Shown: positions 20,931 to 32,559, counted from the first letter of the stretch. The stretch is DNA of 64,000 bases from Aedes albopictus (GCF_035046485.1 NC_085137.1:344896505-344960504); one strand, 5' to 3'. The notes: generated from the letters alone by a model not told the origin. A program made the numbers and translations.

Positions 20931-21491
20931 AACTACTATTAGACGTACTTAATTAACATAATAATAACGTCATATGTATATTACAGGAGACCTACTACAA
21001 CCCAAGAGACATCAAGGCTGAAAAAAGCATCCCTCCGGTTTGATTTACGATCGGTTCCACAACCGAAACAAAAAAGCGTTGATCAAACCAAAATCTTCCA
21101 CGGACAAGGAAAACATCTTTCGTGGGGCCAAATCGACTGCACTAAACCTATCTGAAGAAGGTAATTAAGCTTTATATAAGGAATGAACCACTATTTTTAA
21201 TAAAATTTCATGATTTCTAATTGCAGACATCACAAAACTATCCATCCTAAGGACCTGGCTACGCAACAATTTCGCTCCGACAGAGGAAGTACAGCTCAAG
21301 TGGAGCGAATCTCTACCCTTGCGACTACGGGCGATTATCAAAGAGACCGATGTTGAAAAGTCCAACATACTTTCCGAATGGCCCAGGATCGTAGATGATA
21401 ATGGATACTTACTGGTAAGTTAGTTAGTTTAAATCTATCGTTTGGAATCAAAAAATCTAGTTGAGATTGTCTAGTCAGAGGTCTAGCCGTT

Positions 21492-22178
21492 ATATTACAC
21501 TAGTTTACAAAATAAAACGAAAGTCGTGAACTTCTGTCAACGACCAAAATTTTTGAAGCATCATTTAGCACTGATTTCGAAACCGTGCTTCAAAAAATTT
21601 AAAGTAGAACAGTTTTTGAGTTTTACCTCAATATCGAGTTTTACAACTTTTTAAAATATGGAATTTAAAAAAAATCAAATATCTTGCGTTTTGTTCAACC
21701 AATTTTAAATCTTTTTCCATAAATTAAAAGCTGAATATAATGCCATTCGATCATCTGAATATAAGTTTTGCGTCAGATTGATGAAAATCAAGATATTGGC
21801 GAGTTTTGGGGACGATCTTATTAAATTTTAGCAAAATTCCCAAAAAATTATGAAGGAATGTATTTTTTTCAATAAGAAAAAAACAATTTAAAAATTCTTT
21901 GTCAACGTTTATTTGACATATCATATGTGGGTGAGTTACAGTAAAAAATTCAGCTCAATCGGAGCATTGATTACGGAGAATGAGATGTGTGAAGTGAGCG
22001 ACTTTGCTTAAAAATAGAACAAAAATCGATTTCAAATCATCAACCTTGTATGGAAAGTCGAAAAAATTTCCGCTCTACTGTAATTTTTTTTTCTTCGCGT
22101 TTTCGAACTCAGGGCATGATTCTACACCAAAAATGATCATCAGCTTACCGAGTTCAAAAATGCTGTAAACTAGTGTTA
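21492..22178. mobile_element. TIR element of about 690 bp
   Basis: The ends ATTACACTAGTTTACA and TGTAAACTAGTGTTAT are inverted repeats with one mismatch in about 15. Inside is AT-rich non-coding sequence. It lies just after the last recognisable SAM-gene exon, so it may have replaced or separated the 3' exons. Confidence 0.65.
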
Positions 22179-22280
22179 TCAATCCAGCCGAAACACAGAA
22201 TTGGGTGCGAGCGAACATCGATTTTTGTCGCAATCCATGCGTAAGGCCTAACTTCGGAAATGATGCGCTGTTTAGCGTAC

Positions 22281-22654
22281 CTACACGGAGAAACTGAAAA
22301 ACTCAAAATTAGGTACTTTTAAACTCAATTTTGAGTTCTTTTTCATCTCCCTTTTCATGCGCTCTTTCTGTTGTTGTCAGAGAGTGAAGAGAGAAACAGC
22401 CCAACTTTTGCAGTTCCGTGCGTCAAGCCAACACTGAGTTTCTAGCACAGTACTCAAATTTGAGTGAATACAACCTAGTCAAAATTTCGGTTGAGTGGAA
22501 AAAACTTAAAATTAGGTAATTTTTTCACATGGAAGCAAGCGGGAACAACCCAACAAAAACATCGATTCCATCAACTCAAAATTGGCTTGACGCACGCAAC
22601 CCCGAAGTTGGGTGGAAAGTACTCACTTTTGGGTAGTTTCGTCTCTCCGTGTAG
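22281..22654. mobile_element. Palindromic TIR element, 374 bp
   Basis: Begins CTACACGGAGAAACT and ends AGTTTCGTCTCTCCGTGTAG. Inverted similarity, with ACTCAAAATTAGGTAC / GTACTCACTTTTGGGT-type blocks, continues inward. No coding sequence. Confidence 0.7.
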
Positions 22655-23245
22655 GAATTTGGAAACTAAATTGGGATTTTTTCATCCCCCAAGAGTAAAC
22701 AAAGCAACCACTAGCGCAATCTACAGGCCAACACTAGAAGCTCACCCCCGTTTACTAGTTCAAATTTAGATTACAAATGGTTCAACTTAAGATATTGTCT
22801 ATCCGGTTGGAATCAAGACCGACATTCAATCAAAATTTCAATTCAATTTTCTTGGTCCACAAGTGTCGCAACTGTTTCGCATCTAGTGCGCTGTGTTGAC
22901 AACAACAGGAAGGATGCGCACTACCTTTGACATGATTTAAAAACGTCGCGAGTTGGGTCGCGTCGCGACTTGATTGTGCGAAGTCCGGTTTGGTGGCGGC
23001 CCGACAATAACATTCTCCAAGTAAGAATCACTTAAATTTGATAATTTTATGAGAAATAATGCGGAATATTATTCGGTTGGTCGATTCTACGATAAATAAG
23101 CTTTCATTTGACGTGTTCACATATTGCGTGTGATACAATGCAAGAGCTGTACGAGTGCACCGAAAATGTGCTTTCTCTTGGGGGAAATGGGTGAAATCAC
23201 AGTGATTTTTCAATTGCCTGTTTTCCATGACAAAATAGTTATTTA
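22655..23245. other. Non-coding interior of the putative transposon
   Basis: Holds a subterminal-type motif near 22750-22790 (tagttcaaatttagatta). Nothing coding was recognised. Confidence 0.3.
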
Positions 23246-23366
23246 TGCAACAAGTTGCAAAATGATGATTTTTTCAGCACGAGTTGTACATTTATCCAAC
23301 GAGGCTTGCCGAGTTGGATAAATACGACGAGTGCTGAAAAAAATCGAGTTTTGCAACGAGTTGCAT
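23246..23366. mobile_element. Hairpin MITE family 'b', copy 2
   Basis: Arms around GCAACAAGTTGCAAAAT and ATTTTTTCAGCACGAG on the left, mirrored by GAGTGCTGAAAAAAATCGAG and TTTTGCAACGAGTTGC on the right. Same family as 20811-20930. Confidence 0.65.
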
Positions 23367-23694
23367 ACAACATTTTTTGCAATTATGACAAAATACCCTT
23401 GAGTACGATCATTTCTGACTATCCCCCCATGTCTCAAGAAAAACCACGTGTGAGCATCCGCACAAGCGCTAGTTTTTCAATCAGGTAGGCTGTGTTCATA
23501 AGTGTCACAAGTACTCGGAGTCACGTCGTCAACAAGTGTTGTTTGCTGCTACTGCTTCTCCTGCTCAAATCAGAATGGAAATCGATTCTATTCAGATTAC
23601 ATCTGCCGAAAAGACATAGAAGCAGCCATCGCATCCACATAAGACCACGGAAAAACATAAGTGTTTCGGAAAACTTGAGAAAAGTGTACCCCTG

Positions 23695-23765
23695 CAAAAG
23701 TGCCGAAAAGTAATACTTTTCGGCACTCTTAACAGTGCTGAAAAGTACTACTTTTCGGCACTCTT
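23695..23765. repeat. Short hairpin repeat (GTGCCGAAAAGTA)
   Basis: GTGCCGAAAAGTAATACTTTT and its mirror TACTTTTCGGCAC occur twice in 70 bp (AGTGCCGAAAAGTAATACTT..., AGTGCTGAAAAGTACTACTT...). Confidence 0.6.
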
Positions 23766-24267
23766 GAACTAGTGAAGAAAAGTAGGCCATTTCGGCACAG
23801 TTTTGGCGATTGAAAAATGCTATCTTATGCCACGTAATTGCAAAAACGCTTTTTTTAATGCTTTTAAAGTCCATGTTATCAGGTTATATTACGGAAAGCT
23901 GTTTAACATCTTTTTCGGGACAATATTTGCCTGAAAAGTACGTCGTTTTAATGAATTTTGAAATGGTTCAAATTAAGATTACAATTTGACTAGTTCAAAG
24001 TTTGATTTCTTACCCTATGAATAGCAACGTTACATGACGCTTAGCGGATCGTTGAGACGCATGGTGCCTAGCTGTATTTGTAAACCGTCACGAAACGACG
24101 AATCAAAAATTTCGGTCAAACCAATACAAATCATTAAATAACAGCGTGTATAAACAATGCTGATAAATATGGTATCATCATGCGTTACATTCCACCACCA
24201 AGAATGAAATTATTCCACAACAAATGAACGACACCCTGCTCAGTACACCGCGAGCAGTCTACACAAA

Positions 24268-25807
24268 ATGAGTGTAAAAATAGTAATCGTTGGAGCTGGT
24301 GCTGCCGGCCTCGCTGCTGCCACAAAGCTGTTCGAGAATGGACTGACTGATTTTGTGATCCTAGAAGCAACCGATCGGATTGGTGGTCGAATATGGACGG
24401 TTCCATTCGGATCCAATACGGTTGACTTGGGCGCTCAGTTTTGCCATGGCCAGAAAAATAATGTTGTATTTGAGATGGCAGGTCCGTTGGATTTGTTGGA
24501 AGAATCATTATTTTCTAGAAGAAACGTACTGGTGTTCTCTGATGGATCGCAAGCACCGACGGACGTAACGGATCGCATGATGCAGGTGGCGAATCACGTG
24601 ATGGATGAAGATTACATTAGATCAGCGTCATCAGAAAAGGAAATTCTGGGGGAATATTTCGAAAAGAATTTTCGTCAAATATTATCTCACACAGATGACT
24701 TTCAAACCATGGAGACATCGCTGGTAGATGATTTTATAATATTTTATCACAATTACCTGAAGGGTTATCTAGCTGTAGACTCATGGAATTCCTTAACTAC
24801 TGCTGAAGTTCAAGATTATAAGGAATGTGAAGGCTTCGTTCGTCAAAGCTGGAAAGGAAAAGGCTTCAATAGTTTTCTACAACTATTAATGGTGATAATT
24901 GATCAGTGGCATCAGAATTTTCAACTGATTTGCAAATTTACTTTTCAGAAACAACATCCATCCCAAAATTGCAGCGCTATACCTCTAGAAGATAAGATTT
25001 TATTTACAAAACGAGTAACGAAAATTTCACGCGACAGCAGCTCAAATTCTAATCTGATAATCAAATGTGAAGATAACAGTGAATATTCAGCAGAATCAGC
25101 TATCATAACCGTATCTCTAGGAGTGCTCAAACAAACGCATTCAACATTGTTTTCACCACCACTGCCGAACTTGAACGTTAGTGCCATAGAAGGACTTCAT
25201 TTTGGGACCGTCAACAAGGCTTTCCTAGAATTTCCGCAAGCGTTTTGGACAGAACGTGGAAATGTTTTCCGACTGGTGTGGCGGAAGTCCGACTTGAAGG
25301 ACCTGCGATCATCGAATTTCAGCTGGACTGAAGGAGTGTCAACTTTTTTCGCCATTGATGACTACCCGAATGTTCTGGCCACGTGGCTGGTCGGTCCTGA
25401 GGGTCGTCAGAGTGAGAATCTAACCGATGACGACATTAGGGAGGGATTGCTAATGCTGTTGAGAAAATTCTTCATCGGTTGCCATATTCCTGAGCCATTG
25501 AGATTCATGAGGTTAATCAACTTGACAACAAGATCAAGTTGAAATTTTAAACTTTTTTATAAATTTTAGATCCAGATGGAATAGTGATCCTAACTTCCTT
25601 GGGTCGTATTCCAGTCGTAGCTTAGAAACTGAGAAGCGGAAAACGGGGGCGAAAGACTTGTCAACCCCTGTTTCGGATGCCCACGGTAAGCCAGTGATAT
25701 TATTTGCTGGTGAGGCAACTAGCCCGACGCACTGGTCTACCGTTCATGGTGCTGTGGAAAGTGGCTGGCGTGAAGCTGATCGATTGATTCAATGGTATAA
25801 ATCTTAA
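24268..25807 (+). CDS. Spermine/polyamine oxidase paralogue B
   Basis: Exons 24268-24891, 24949-25511 and 25570-25807 give 1425 nt, 474 residues plus stop. The protein is a flavin amine oxidase: FAD motif GAGAAG at residues 9-14, LEATDRIGGR at 32-41, AQFCHG at 56-61, and TVSLGVLK mid-protein. The C-terminal FAD-contact motif is FAGEATSPTHWSTVHGAVES, followed by GWREADRLI. It would oxidise spermine or N-acetylpolyamines to spermidine-type products plus H2O2 and an aminoaldehyde. It ends in WYKS with no PTS1, so it is probably cytosolic. Intron 1 (57 bp, gtgata...ttcag) has no in-frame stop, but comparison with A and C shows it should be spliced. Intron 2 is gttaat...ttttag, 58 bp. AATAAA is at about 25815. 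Length fits the family (about 470-550 residues). Confidence 0.88.
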
Positions 25808-25864
25808 GCGAAGAATAAATTTATTATCTTGTGTAGTGCTATGAATCAGTTGTGTTTATTTTAG

Positions 25865-26529
25865 ATGGGTGGTCGGTCGATCAGGCTAAGGCCAGGGTGG
25901 CCTCTGCTGTGCATAGTAGCCGTCTTCATTCCACTCGGTCCATGGATGTTTGTCTCCAGTTCCGCACTCTGCGTAGGGTTCGCAGATCGTCCTCCACTTG
26001 GTCGATGGTTGGTTCTTTCAGCAGCTGATGCAGCTCGTGGCTCATTCGCCTTCTCCAAGTCCCGTCTTCCATCTGCACTCCGCCGAAGATAGAGAACGAC
26101 CGGTCTAATCAGCGTTTTGTAGATAGTTAACTTCGTGTTACGGCGAACTTTATTCGATCGTAGAGCTCTGCGGAGTCCAAAGTAAACACGATTTCCTGCC
26201 ACAATGCGCCTCTGAATTTCTCTGCTGGTGTCGTTGTTGGCGGTCCAAGTACACGAATTCTTCAACTGCCTCGATTTCATCACCGTCGATATAAATTCGG
26301 GGTGGCGGGTGCGGTGATTCCTCCTTGGAGCCCTTTGCCATCATGTACACCTTAATGACTAATCCGATTCGCCTGGCTTCACGCTTTAGTCGGATGTACG
26401 TTTCCGCCATCATCTCAAATTTACTAGCTATAATATCAATATTATCAGTGAAACCAAGCAGCTGAACGGACTTCGTGAAAATCGATCCACTTGTGTTTAT
26501 CCCCGCTGTCCTAATTACACCCTCCAAAG
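25865..26529 (-). mobile_element. RTE/JAM-like LINE, 3' part (copy R-3)
   Basis: Starts about 58 bp downstream of the paralogue B stop. It encodes the LINE C-terminus and the motif C region (LLGFTDNIDIIA, so FADD is mutated). The sequence stops at 26529 inside an 8 bp target site and resumes at 34942, which shows that 26530-34941 was inserted later. Confidence 0.8.
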
Positions 26530-27404
26530 CAGTGCTTCCTAAACTTTTAAGAAGTATCGCCCCCTTGGAGCTTGAGAAAAACGTTTTTGGCCCCCTAAGT
26601 GATTTTTTTCCATGATTGAAGGCTGAAACTTTGCTTAGCGGAAGCCCTTAAAAGCCCATTGTTTGACACTACTCACGGTGCGCCAAAAACCGTTATTAAC
26701 AAATAAAAATGTCCACCCAAGTGGCACCCGGCATTCGAAAGATATACTATTCTAGTATCTCCTCTGAAAATTTGAAAATATTTAATCGAGGGAAATCAAA
26801 GTTTTTGTGGTTTGAAGATTTTGAGCCATTTCTATAGGATTTTCTTATATGAGTAAATATGCACGCATGGTGTGCCTGATACCACTATTAACAAATAAAA
26901 ATGTACTCCAAACTCACACTTGGCGTTCGAAAGATATACTATTCTAGTATCTCCTCCGAAAATTTGAAAATGTTTTATCGAGGGAAACCAAAGTTTTTAC
27001 TGTTTGAAGATTTTCCTATATTTTCAAAAATTAGTCCATATATGGGAATATTGTAATACGGTGCTCTTCATAACTTAAACAAATAATAACATCGCTAAAA
27101 AAAATTAAAAAAAAACTTCGTATTATGAGATGAGAAAAGAAGAACAGGGTTTTGGAACCATATAAGTGTCATAGTGAAAGAATTTTCGAAAAATATTGGA
27201 ACGGGACTTCACAATTCAAGACCAAAGTTTGAATTAAGAACTTGGGGTGTTCAATTGACATACGCATTATAGTTTCTAGGGTCCCAAACCCCTATTATTG
27301 TTTTTCATCCTATAACGTTGAACTAGTGTTGAACGGTGTCATGAGTTTCACAAATTCCAAAAGTACAATAAATATTCAAGCAACTTCTCTGAAAATTTGG
27401 CAAC

Positions 27405-27584
27405 TTTTTTTTTATCTGTCTTAACGAGATTTTTAGCCCTAGGCTAGTTCATTTTGGGACCCACACTTTACTTCCCTTCCAAAGGAAAAACTCACATTTT
27501 GTGAGTTTGTCGGGAGTGGGATTCGATCCTAGGTCCTCGGCGTGATAGTCAAGTGTTCTAACCATCACACCAGGTCCGCTTCAC
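27405..27584 (-). mobile_element. Feilai-like tRNA-derived SINE
   Basis: On the minus strand the 5' head reads GGACCTGGTGTGATGGTTAG (A-box region), then GGATCGAATCCC (B box). The body contains CTCACAAAATGTGAG and the element ends in a short A tail. The flanks share ATTTGGCAAC (27395-27404 and 27585-27594), a 10 bp TSD. The head and body match my memory of the Aedes Feilai family. No search was possible. Confidence 0.8.
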
Positions 27585-28516
27585 ATTTGGCAACATTTCA
27601 TTGAGAGGAATGTCAATTTCCGTAGTTTGAGAATCTAATTAATATTTCATAGTTCTACCTGCTACTCGAATACAAATGTGGCACGCCGTGAGCGTTGATT
27701 ACATAAACTTTCTAAGTTTTTGGAACCGTTTTTTTTTTTGTTTTTAAGCACGTTATTAATATGTTGGTATCTTGTCGGTGAATTTGAAAACGTTTCATGG
27801 TGAAACGAGAGTTAAACTGAATTAACAGCCCAATGTTTTGGTATTCCTAGGAAGCTTAGTAAATCGTTGGAATAATGTTCAAGATATTGAAGCTTTTAAA
27901 GTAAACCTAAATGCTAATCGTTTTACTACCCAGCTTTTATACGTCATGTTACTAACGTGTCTCCCGTGAATTTGGATATTTTATATTTAAATAATCATCA
28001 GTAACAACAATTTTAAGCTTTGATTTCAATTTCATTGGAGATCTGCATACTATCGCTTTATCTATAAACTCGGTCAAAACACCTACTGAGTTTTGTAAAA
28101 GTATCGCAAAAAATGTGATATATAATCAAAGTTTTAGATAAGTTACAAATATATATTCATTGCGAGGAATGATTAACATGAGAAATTGAAATAATATTCT
28201 ATAAAGTTACAACATTTTCAATATACTTTATTATATCCTATATTTTCAAACCACTGTAATTTGCGATCGTTTCAATGAAATGTTGTCAAATTTTCAGAGA
28301 AGTTGTTTGAATGTTGTATCTTTGGAATGGTGCTTGTGAAACTTATTAATATTTGTTTATGATTTGAAGAGCCAATGAAACACCCTGTGACAATATTGCC
28401 ATATATGAACTTATTCTATGAAAATAGGGGAAAATCTTCAAACAGTAAAAATTTTGGTTTCCCTCGATAAAACATTTTCAAATTTTCGGAGGGGATACTA
28501 GAATAGTATATCAGTA

Positions 28517-28750
28517 GAATAACTAGCCACAGAAGTCCAATGTCGCGACTGTTCGTGTGACCAACATCTAGTTTGCCACGCCCTTACAGCGTCAGTAGCG
28601 GTACTAGAAGTGTCAAATAAATTTTATTTACCAAAACAAAAGATCCTCTATCAGCTGGACATTTAAAAACAATCAATTATTACATTAAAGTCATAAATTT
28701 AATTAAATACGAAAAGTGCCTACAGCGCCATTGGAGTTCTAGTGTATTTC
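28517..28750 (-). mobile_element. MITE 'a', copy 2
   Basis: Inverted copy of 19958-20192, flanked by TA at 28515-28516 and 28751-28752. It interrupts the right arm of the foldback element. Confidence 0.75.
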
Positions 28751-29110
28751 TATTAGCATATCTTTCGAATGCCGGGTGTGAGATTGGAGTACATTTTTTT
28801 TTTTGTTAATAGTGGTATCAGACAAACCATGCGAGCATATTTACTCATATAAGAAAATCCTATAGAAATGGCTCAAAATCTTCAAATCACAAAAACTTTG
28901 ATTTCCCTCGATGAAACATTTTCAAATTTTCAGAGGAGATACTAGAATAGTATATCTTTCGAATGCCGGGTGCCACTTGGGTGGACACTTTTATTTGTTA
29001 ATAACGGGTTTTGGCACACCGTGTACTGTGACAAAACTTTTGTTTAATGTTGTATCATAATTAGTATCGCTTGATGATTAACCTGGGCTTGTTAGGGGAA
29101 TATCTGTAAA

Positions 29111-29169
29111 TAAGGTCGTCTTCAGTGCCTTGTAGTCGAGTCAAGTACAAGACACTGAAGACGACCTTA
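29111..29169. repeat. Near-perfect 59 bp hairpin
   Basis: TAAGGTCGTCTTCAGTG and its complement CACTGAAGACGACCTTA enclose a short loop. The type is common in Aedes flanks. No coding sequence. Confidence 0.65.
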
Positions 29170-30065
29170 CAGTTGAGGTCGAAATACGTATCTGTCAAAA
29201 GATGCAAATTCTTAGTGGAATTCAAAGGAACAGTACTTAACGCGATTTTCTTTTTATTTAGTATCGCTTTCTTTTTCCTTGAGTAGTTTTTCGAATGCAT
29301 TGATTGTCTGCATTTGAAACAAACAATGCTTTTTTTTGGCATGTAAACAAAAAATCGAGAAAAAAAACAGAAACGATTGTGAACATTTACGAACACCCGT
29401 TATCTTCAACAAGATGTTTTATCAGTGTTCTAAAAGAGGATTCCTCAACTCCCGCGAAGTTTAGTCACAAGTACTCAAATAATAGTGGTGGGGAATTGAA
29501 AAACAATTACAAAATATCTTTTATGCAAAAAGTATAACTCAGGAATATACATGTATTGGTCTATTTTCAAATGTGGTCAGCTTCGCTCAGTAATTGAAAA
29601 TAAAGAAAAGCCAGTAATCCGAATTGACAAGCTTCGTATGAATTGGATACCTTTCTGTTCTCAAATAAGCAGACATGTATCAATCATCACTCAGTTTTAA
29701 GGAAATGCAACGCTGAATTTGTGGAAAAAAATTAAAATAGCTCCTAGTAATAAGCAAAGTTTGGAATTCCTGCGGGAAGCTTCTCTGAAATATTTTCAAA
29801 CCATGTGTGACGACCTTTATTCGAAAAGTGTTCTTAGATTCGCCTTGAACTTAATGTTCTTGATTGAAAATTCCATGAAAAAAACAGCATATGAATTAAG
29901 AACTAAACTTTCTCATGAAGTAAAAAACCCCAGTTCCTTTTATAATTTTGACAAAAAAAATATCATGAATTTTTGCCATAGAAGTTTTTTAATATATATT
30001 TTATTAGATCAACAGAATCTTTATGAATTCTTTCGGAAATTCGTGTTGCAGTCTTATTTGTTTTT
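29170..30065. other. Non-coding stretch
   Basis: AT-rich. The open frames here (for example 29719-30087) have low-complexity composition and no recognisable domain. Confidence 0.3.
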
Positions 30066-31040
30066 TTTACCCTTCTTACACCCATAAGAAGGGTATAAAT
30101 ACCGCTTGGAAAACCGACTTTCGATCCGAGGCCCGCAGGGCCGAGTCACATATACCAATCAACTCAGCTCGACGAATTGAGCAAATGTCTGTATGTGCGT
30201 GTGTGTGTATGTGTGTGTGTGTATGTGTGTGTGTGTGTGTGTGTATGTATGTTACAAAAAAATTTCATTCACGGTTCTCAGCCGTCTGTTGACCGATTTG
30301 AGTTCTCTTGGAAGCAAATGAAAGCTACTACATCCTAGTAGAACGCTATTGAATTTTATTTTGATTGGACGTTCGGTTACCGAGATATCTTTCAAAGAGT
30401 GCTAGGGAGTAGTACAACTTAATTATTTTAGATATTTTTGACAAAGTGTATCACCATAAATTTCTCAGCCGTCTATCAACCGATTTGGGTTCTTAAGGCC
30501 CCAAACGAAAGCTACTACATCCTAGTAGAACGCTATTGAATTTTTTTTTGATTGGACGTTCGGTTACCGCGATATCTTTCAAAGAGTGCTATGGAGTAGT
30601 ACAACTTAATTATTTTAGATATTTTTGAGAAAGTGTATCACTATAAATTTCTCAGCCGTCTATCAACCGATTCGGGTTCTTAAGGCCCGAAACGAAAGCT
30701 ACTGCACCCTAGAAGAACGCTTTTGAATTTCATTCCGATTGGACATTTTGTAACCGAGATATCTTTCGGGGAGTACTTTGGAGTAATACAACTTAACTTT
30801 TTAAGAGGCCTTTGACAAAATGCTTCATAATAAATGAATCAGCCGTGTGTCAATCGATTTGAGTTCTCTCAGCATCAAATGAAAGCTACAGCATCCAAGT
30901 AGTATGCTATTAAATTTCATGCCGTTTGGACATTTTGTTTCCGAGATATCTTTCCACGAGTACTAAGGAGTAATGAAATTTACGCTTTTGAGAGATTTTT
31001 GATAAAATGTATCATAATACATTTCTCAGCCGTTTGTCAA
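30066..31040 (+). repeat. Repeat block 1: hairpin head, TG microsatellite, 187 bp tandem units
   Basis: Starts with the hairpin ACCCTTCTTACACCCATAAG (30067-), followed by a conserved GGCCCGCAGGGCCGAG segment and a TG/TATG microsatellite (about 30190-30250). Then come four units of 187 bp, anchored by CTCAGCCGTCT at about 30277, 30464, 30651, 30838 and 31025. Each unit also carries AATGAAAGCTAC and ATTGGACGTTCGGTTACCGA-type motifs. Confidence 0.85.
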
Positions 31041-31059
31041 CAGATTTTTTATGATCATA

Positions 31060-31334
31060 TTTGGTTACACAAGTTAGTTATACATAAAAAGCAATTGCAT
31101 CAAATACATAAAAGCTACTATCTCTTTGTAATATTTGAGCTTAATAAACAGTAGCAAAAATATCACGGAATGTATGTAGGAAAAGCCTTTTTTTATGATC
31201 AAATTTGGTTTCTCAAGGAGCTCTGTATGAAAATGCAATTGCATCAAATATATAAAAGCTACTATCTCTTTGTAATATTTGAGCTTAATAAACAGTAGCA
31301 AAAATATCACGGAATGTATGTAGGAAAAGCCTTT
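31060..31334 (+). repeat. Direct duplication of about 145 bp
   Basis: Two near-identical segments end in GGAATGTATGTAGGAAAAGC (about 31171-31190 and 31312-31331). Both include ATGATCAAATTTGGTT-like starts and a shared GTAATATTTGAGCTTAATAA. Confidence 0.8.
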
Positions 31335-32230
31335 TTACCCTTCTTACACCCATAAGAAGGGTAAAAATATCGCTCGAAAAACCGACTTTCGATCCGAGGC
31401 CCGGAGGGCCGAGTCTCATATACCAATGAACTCAGCTCGACGAACTGAGCAAATGTCTGTATGTGTGTGTGTGTGTATGTGTGTATGTATGTGTGTGTAT
31501 GTGCGTTACAAAAAAAAGTCACGCACGTTTCTCAGCCGTCTGTCAACCGATTTGAGTTCTCTTGGAAGCAAATGAAAGCTACTACATCCTAGTAGAACGC
31601 TATTGATTTTTTTTTCGATTGGACGTTTGGTTACCGAGATATCTCTCGAAGAGTACTTTTGAGTCATACATCTAAACTTTTCAAGATTTTTGACCAAGTG
31701 TATCATAATAAATATTTCGGCCGTTTGTCAATCGATTTGAGTTCTTTTGGCACAGAATGAAAGCTACAGCATCCTAGTAGGTCGCCCAGAAATTTTATTT
31801 CGATTGGACATTTGGTTACAGGGATATTTTTCGAAGAGTACTTAGGATTTATACAACTAAACTTTTTGAGATTTTTGACCAAGTGTATCATAATAAATAT
31901 CTTAGCCGTCTGTCAACCAATTTTGGTTATCCTGACACCAAATGAAAGCTACAACATTCTAGTAGAACCCTATACAATTTCATTAGGATTGGACATTTGG
32001 TTACCGAGATATCTTTCAAAGAGTACTTGGGAGTAATACAGGTTAACTTTTTGAGAGATTTTTGAGCAAGGGTACCATAATAAATATCTCAGCCGTCTGT
32101 CATCTGATTTGGGTTCTCTAAGCACAAAATGAAAGCTACAATATCCTTGTATAAGGCCCTGAAATTTTATTCCGATTCGACATTTGATTACTGAGATATC
32201 TTACGAAGAGTATTTCAATAAATTCTTTTT
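31335..32230 (+). repeat. Repeat block 2: second hairpin head and 187 bp units
   Basis: Repeats the order of block 1: hairpin ACCCTTCTTACACCC, GGCCCGGAGGGCCGAG, TG microsatellite (31457-31505). Then at least three more 185-187 bp units start at about 31531, 31717, 31901 and 32088. Units here are more diverged than in block 1. Confidence 0.85.
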
Positions 32231-32496
32231 TTTATTATTATATTCACTTGTTATCTTGCATTAGTTTTTGACCAGTCTATGGGAAATTATTTTTCAATAA
32301 ATAATGCTGTCCTCATACAAAGTGTATACTAGCAGGTAATTGTTTTCAACAAAGTTATAAATAACAAATTACAAATACACAGGAATTTTATGAAAACTAA
32401 CAATATGTTAAATGAAAGCTTTGAATTTATATATTGTGGGAAAAATGCAAGAACCGGACAGCCAAAATAACTAGCTAATGCCAAAACTGATTAACT

Positions 32497-32498
<2 letters not shown>

Positions 32499-32559
<61 letters not shown>

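Larger units (their letters stand above)
19217..21414 (+). pseudogene. SAM-domain (SAMD3-like) multi-exon gene, disrupted
   Basis: Exons with good splice sites: 19217-19292, 19366-19443, 19754 to about 19955, about 20194-20483 (after an insertion), 20987-21160 and 21227-21414. Spliced exons 1-3 encode a sterile alpha motif: CEWNLSPAIYAILVQHGFTV, YLEKMDEKSLDDVF and KWTGHKFALRQKLVLW. Later exons encode a helical domain (LRDILSRNEKEKIVVKYFET, RKYLAHVV, FPLPDMTKFAQLIAERFSNE, TYYNPRDIKAEKS, YDRFHNRNKKALIK, WSESLPLRLRAIIKETDV). I recall this arrangement in multicopy SAMD3-like insect and fish proteins. A 235 bp MITE (19958-20192) sits in coding sequence. The frame is lost across it. A 1-nt deletion near 21040 puts a stop after SIPPV. 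The 3' exons after 21414 are absent. It is therefore a pseudogene. Function unknown: SAM domains bind protein or RNA. Confidence 0.7.
18316..24017 (+). mobile_element. Putative 5.7 kb TIR transposon carrying a SAM-domain gene
   Basis: The ends are inverted repeats. The left is TAGGGTAGGTAATCAAAATT at 18316. The right, read from 24017 on the minus strand, is TAGGGTAAGAAATCAAACTT. About 22 of the first 25 bases match. Subterminal copies of TAATCTTAATTTGAACCA occur three times near 18520-18590 in one orientation, and near 22750-22790 and 23964-23990 in the other. That is a transposon-like layout. The only gene-like content is the SAM-domain pseudogene at 19217-21414. Several smaller elements are nested inside. 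The TSD is at most TA. That the SAM gene belongs to the element is inference. Confidence 0.5.
26674..29023. mobile_element. Foldback/long-TIR element (FB2) with TACT TSD
   Basis: Ends CACGGTGCGCCAAAA and TTTTGGCACACCGTG, flanked by TACT at 26670-26673 and 29024-29027. The arms extend inward several hundred bp. Each contains two diverged copies of a subunit with AAAGATATACTATTCTAGTA (period about 215 bp), and inverted similarity continues to about 27620 and 28230. The CAC start and 4 bp TSD resemble Chapaev-type elements, but no transposase was seen. A SINE (27405-27584) and MITE 'a' (28517-28750) are nested in it. Confidence 0.75.

Noticed and set aside
29719..30087. 122 aa ORF as a host gene
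   Set aside because: Low-complexity AT-rich composition, no domain, no splice context, and it lies inside the hAT-like composite.
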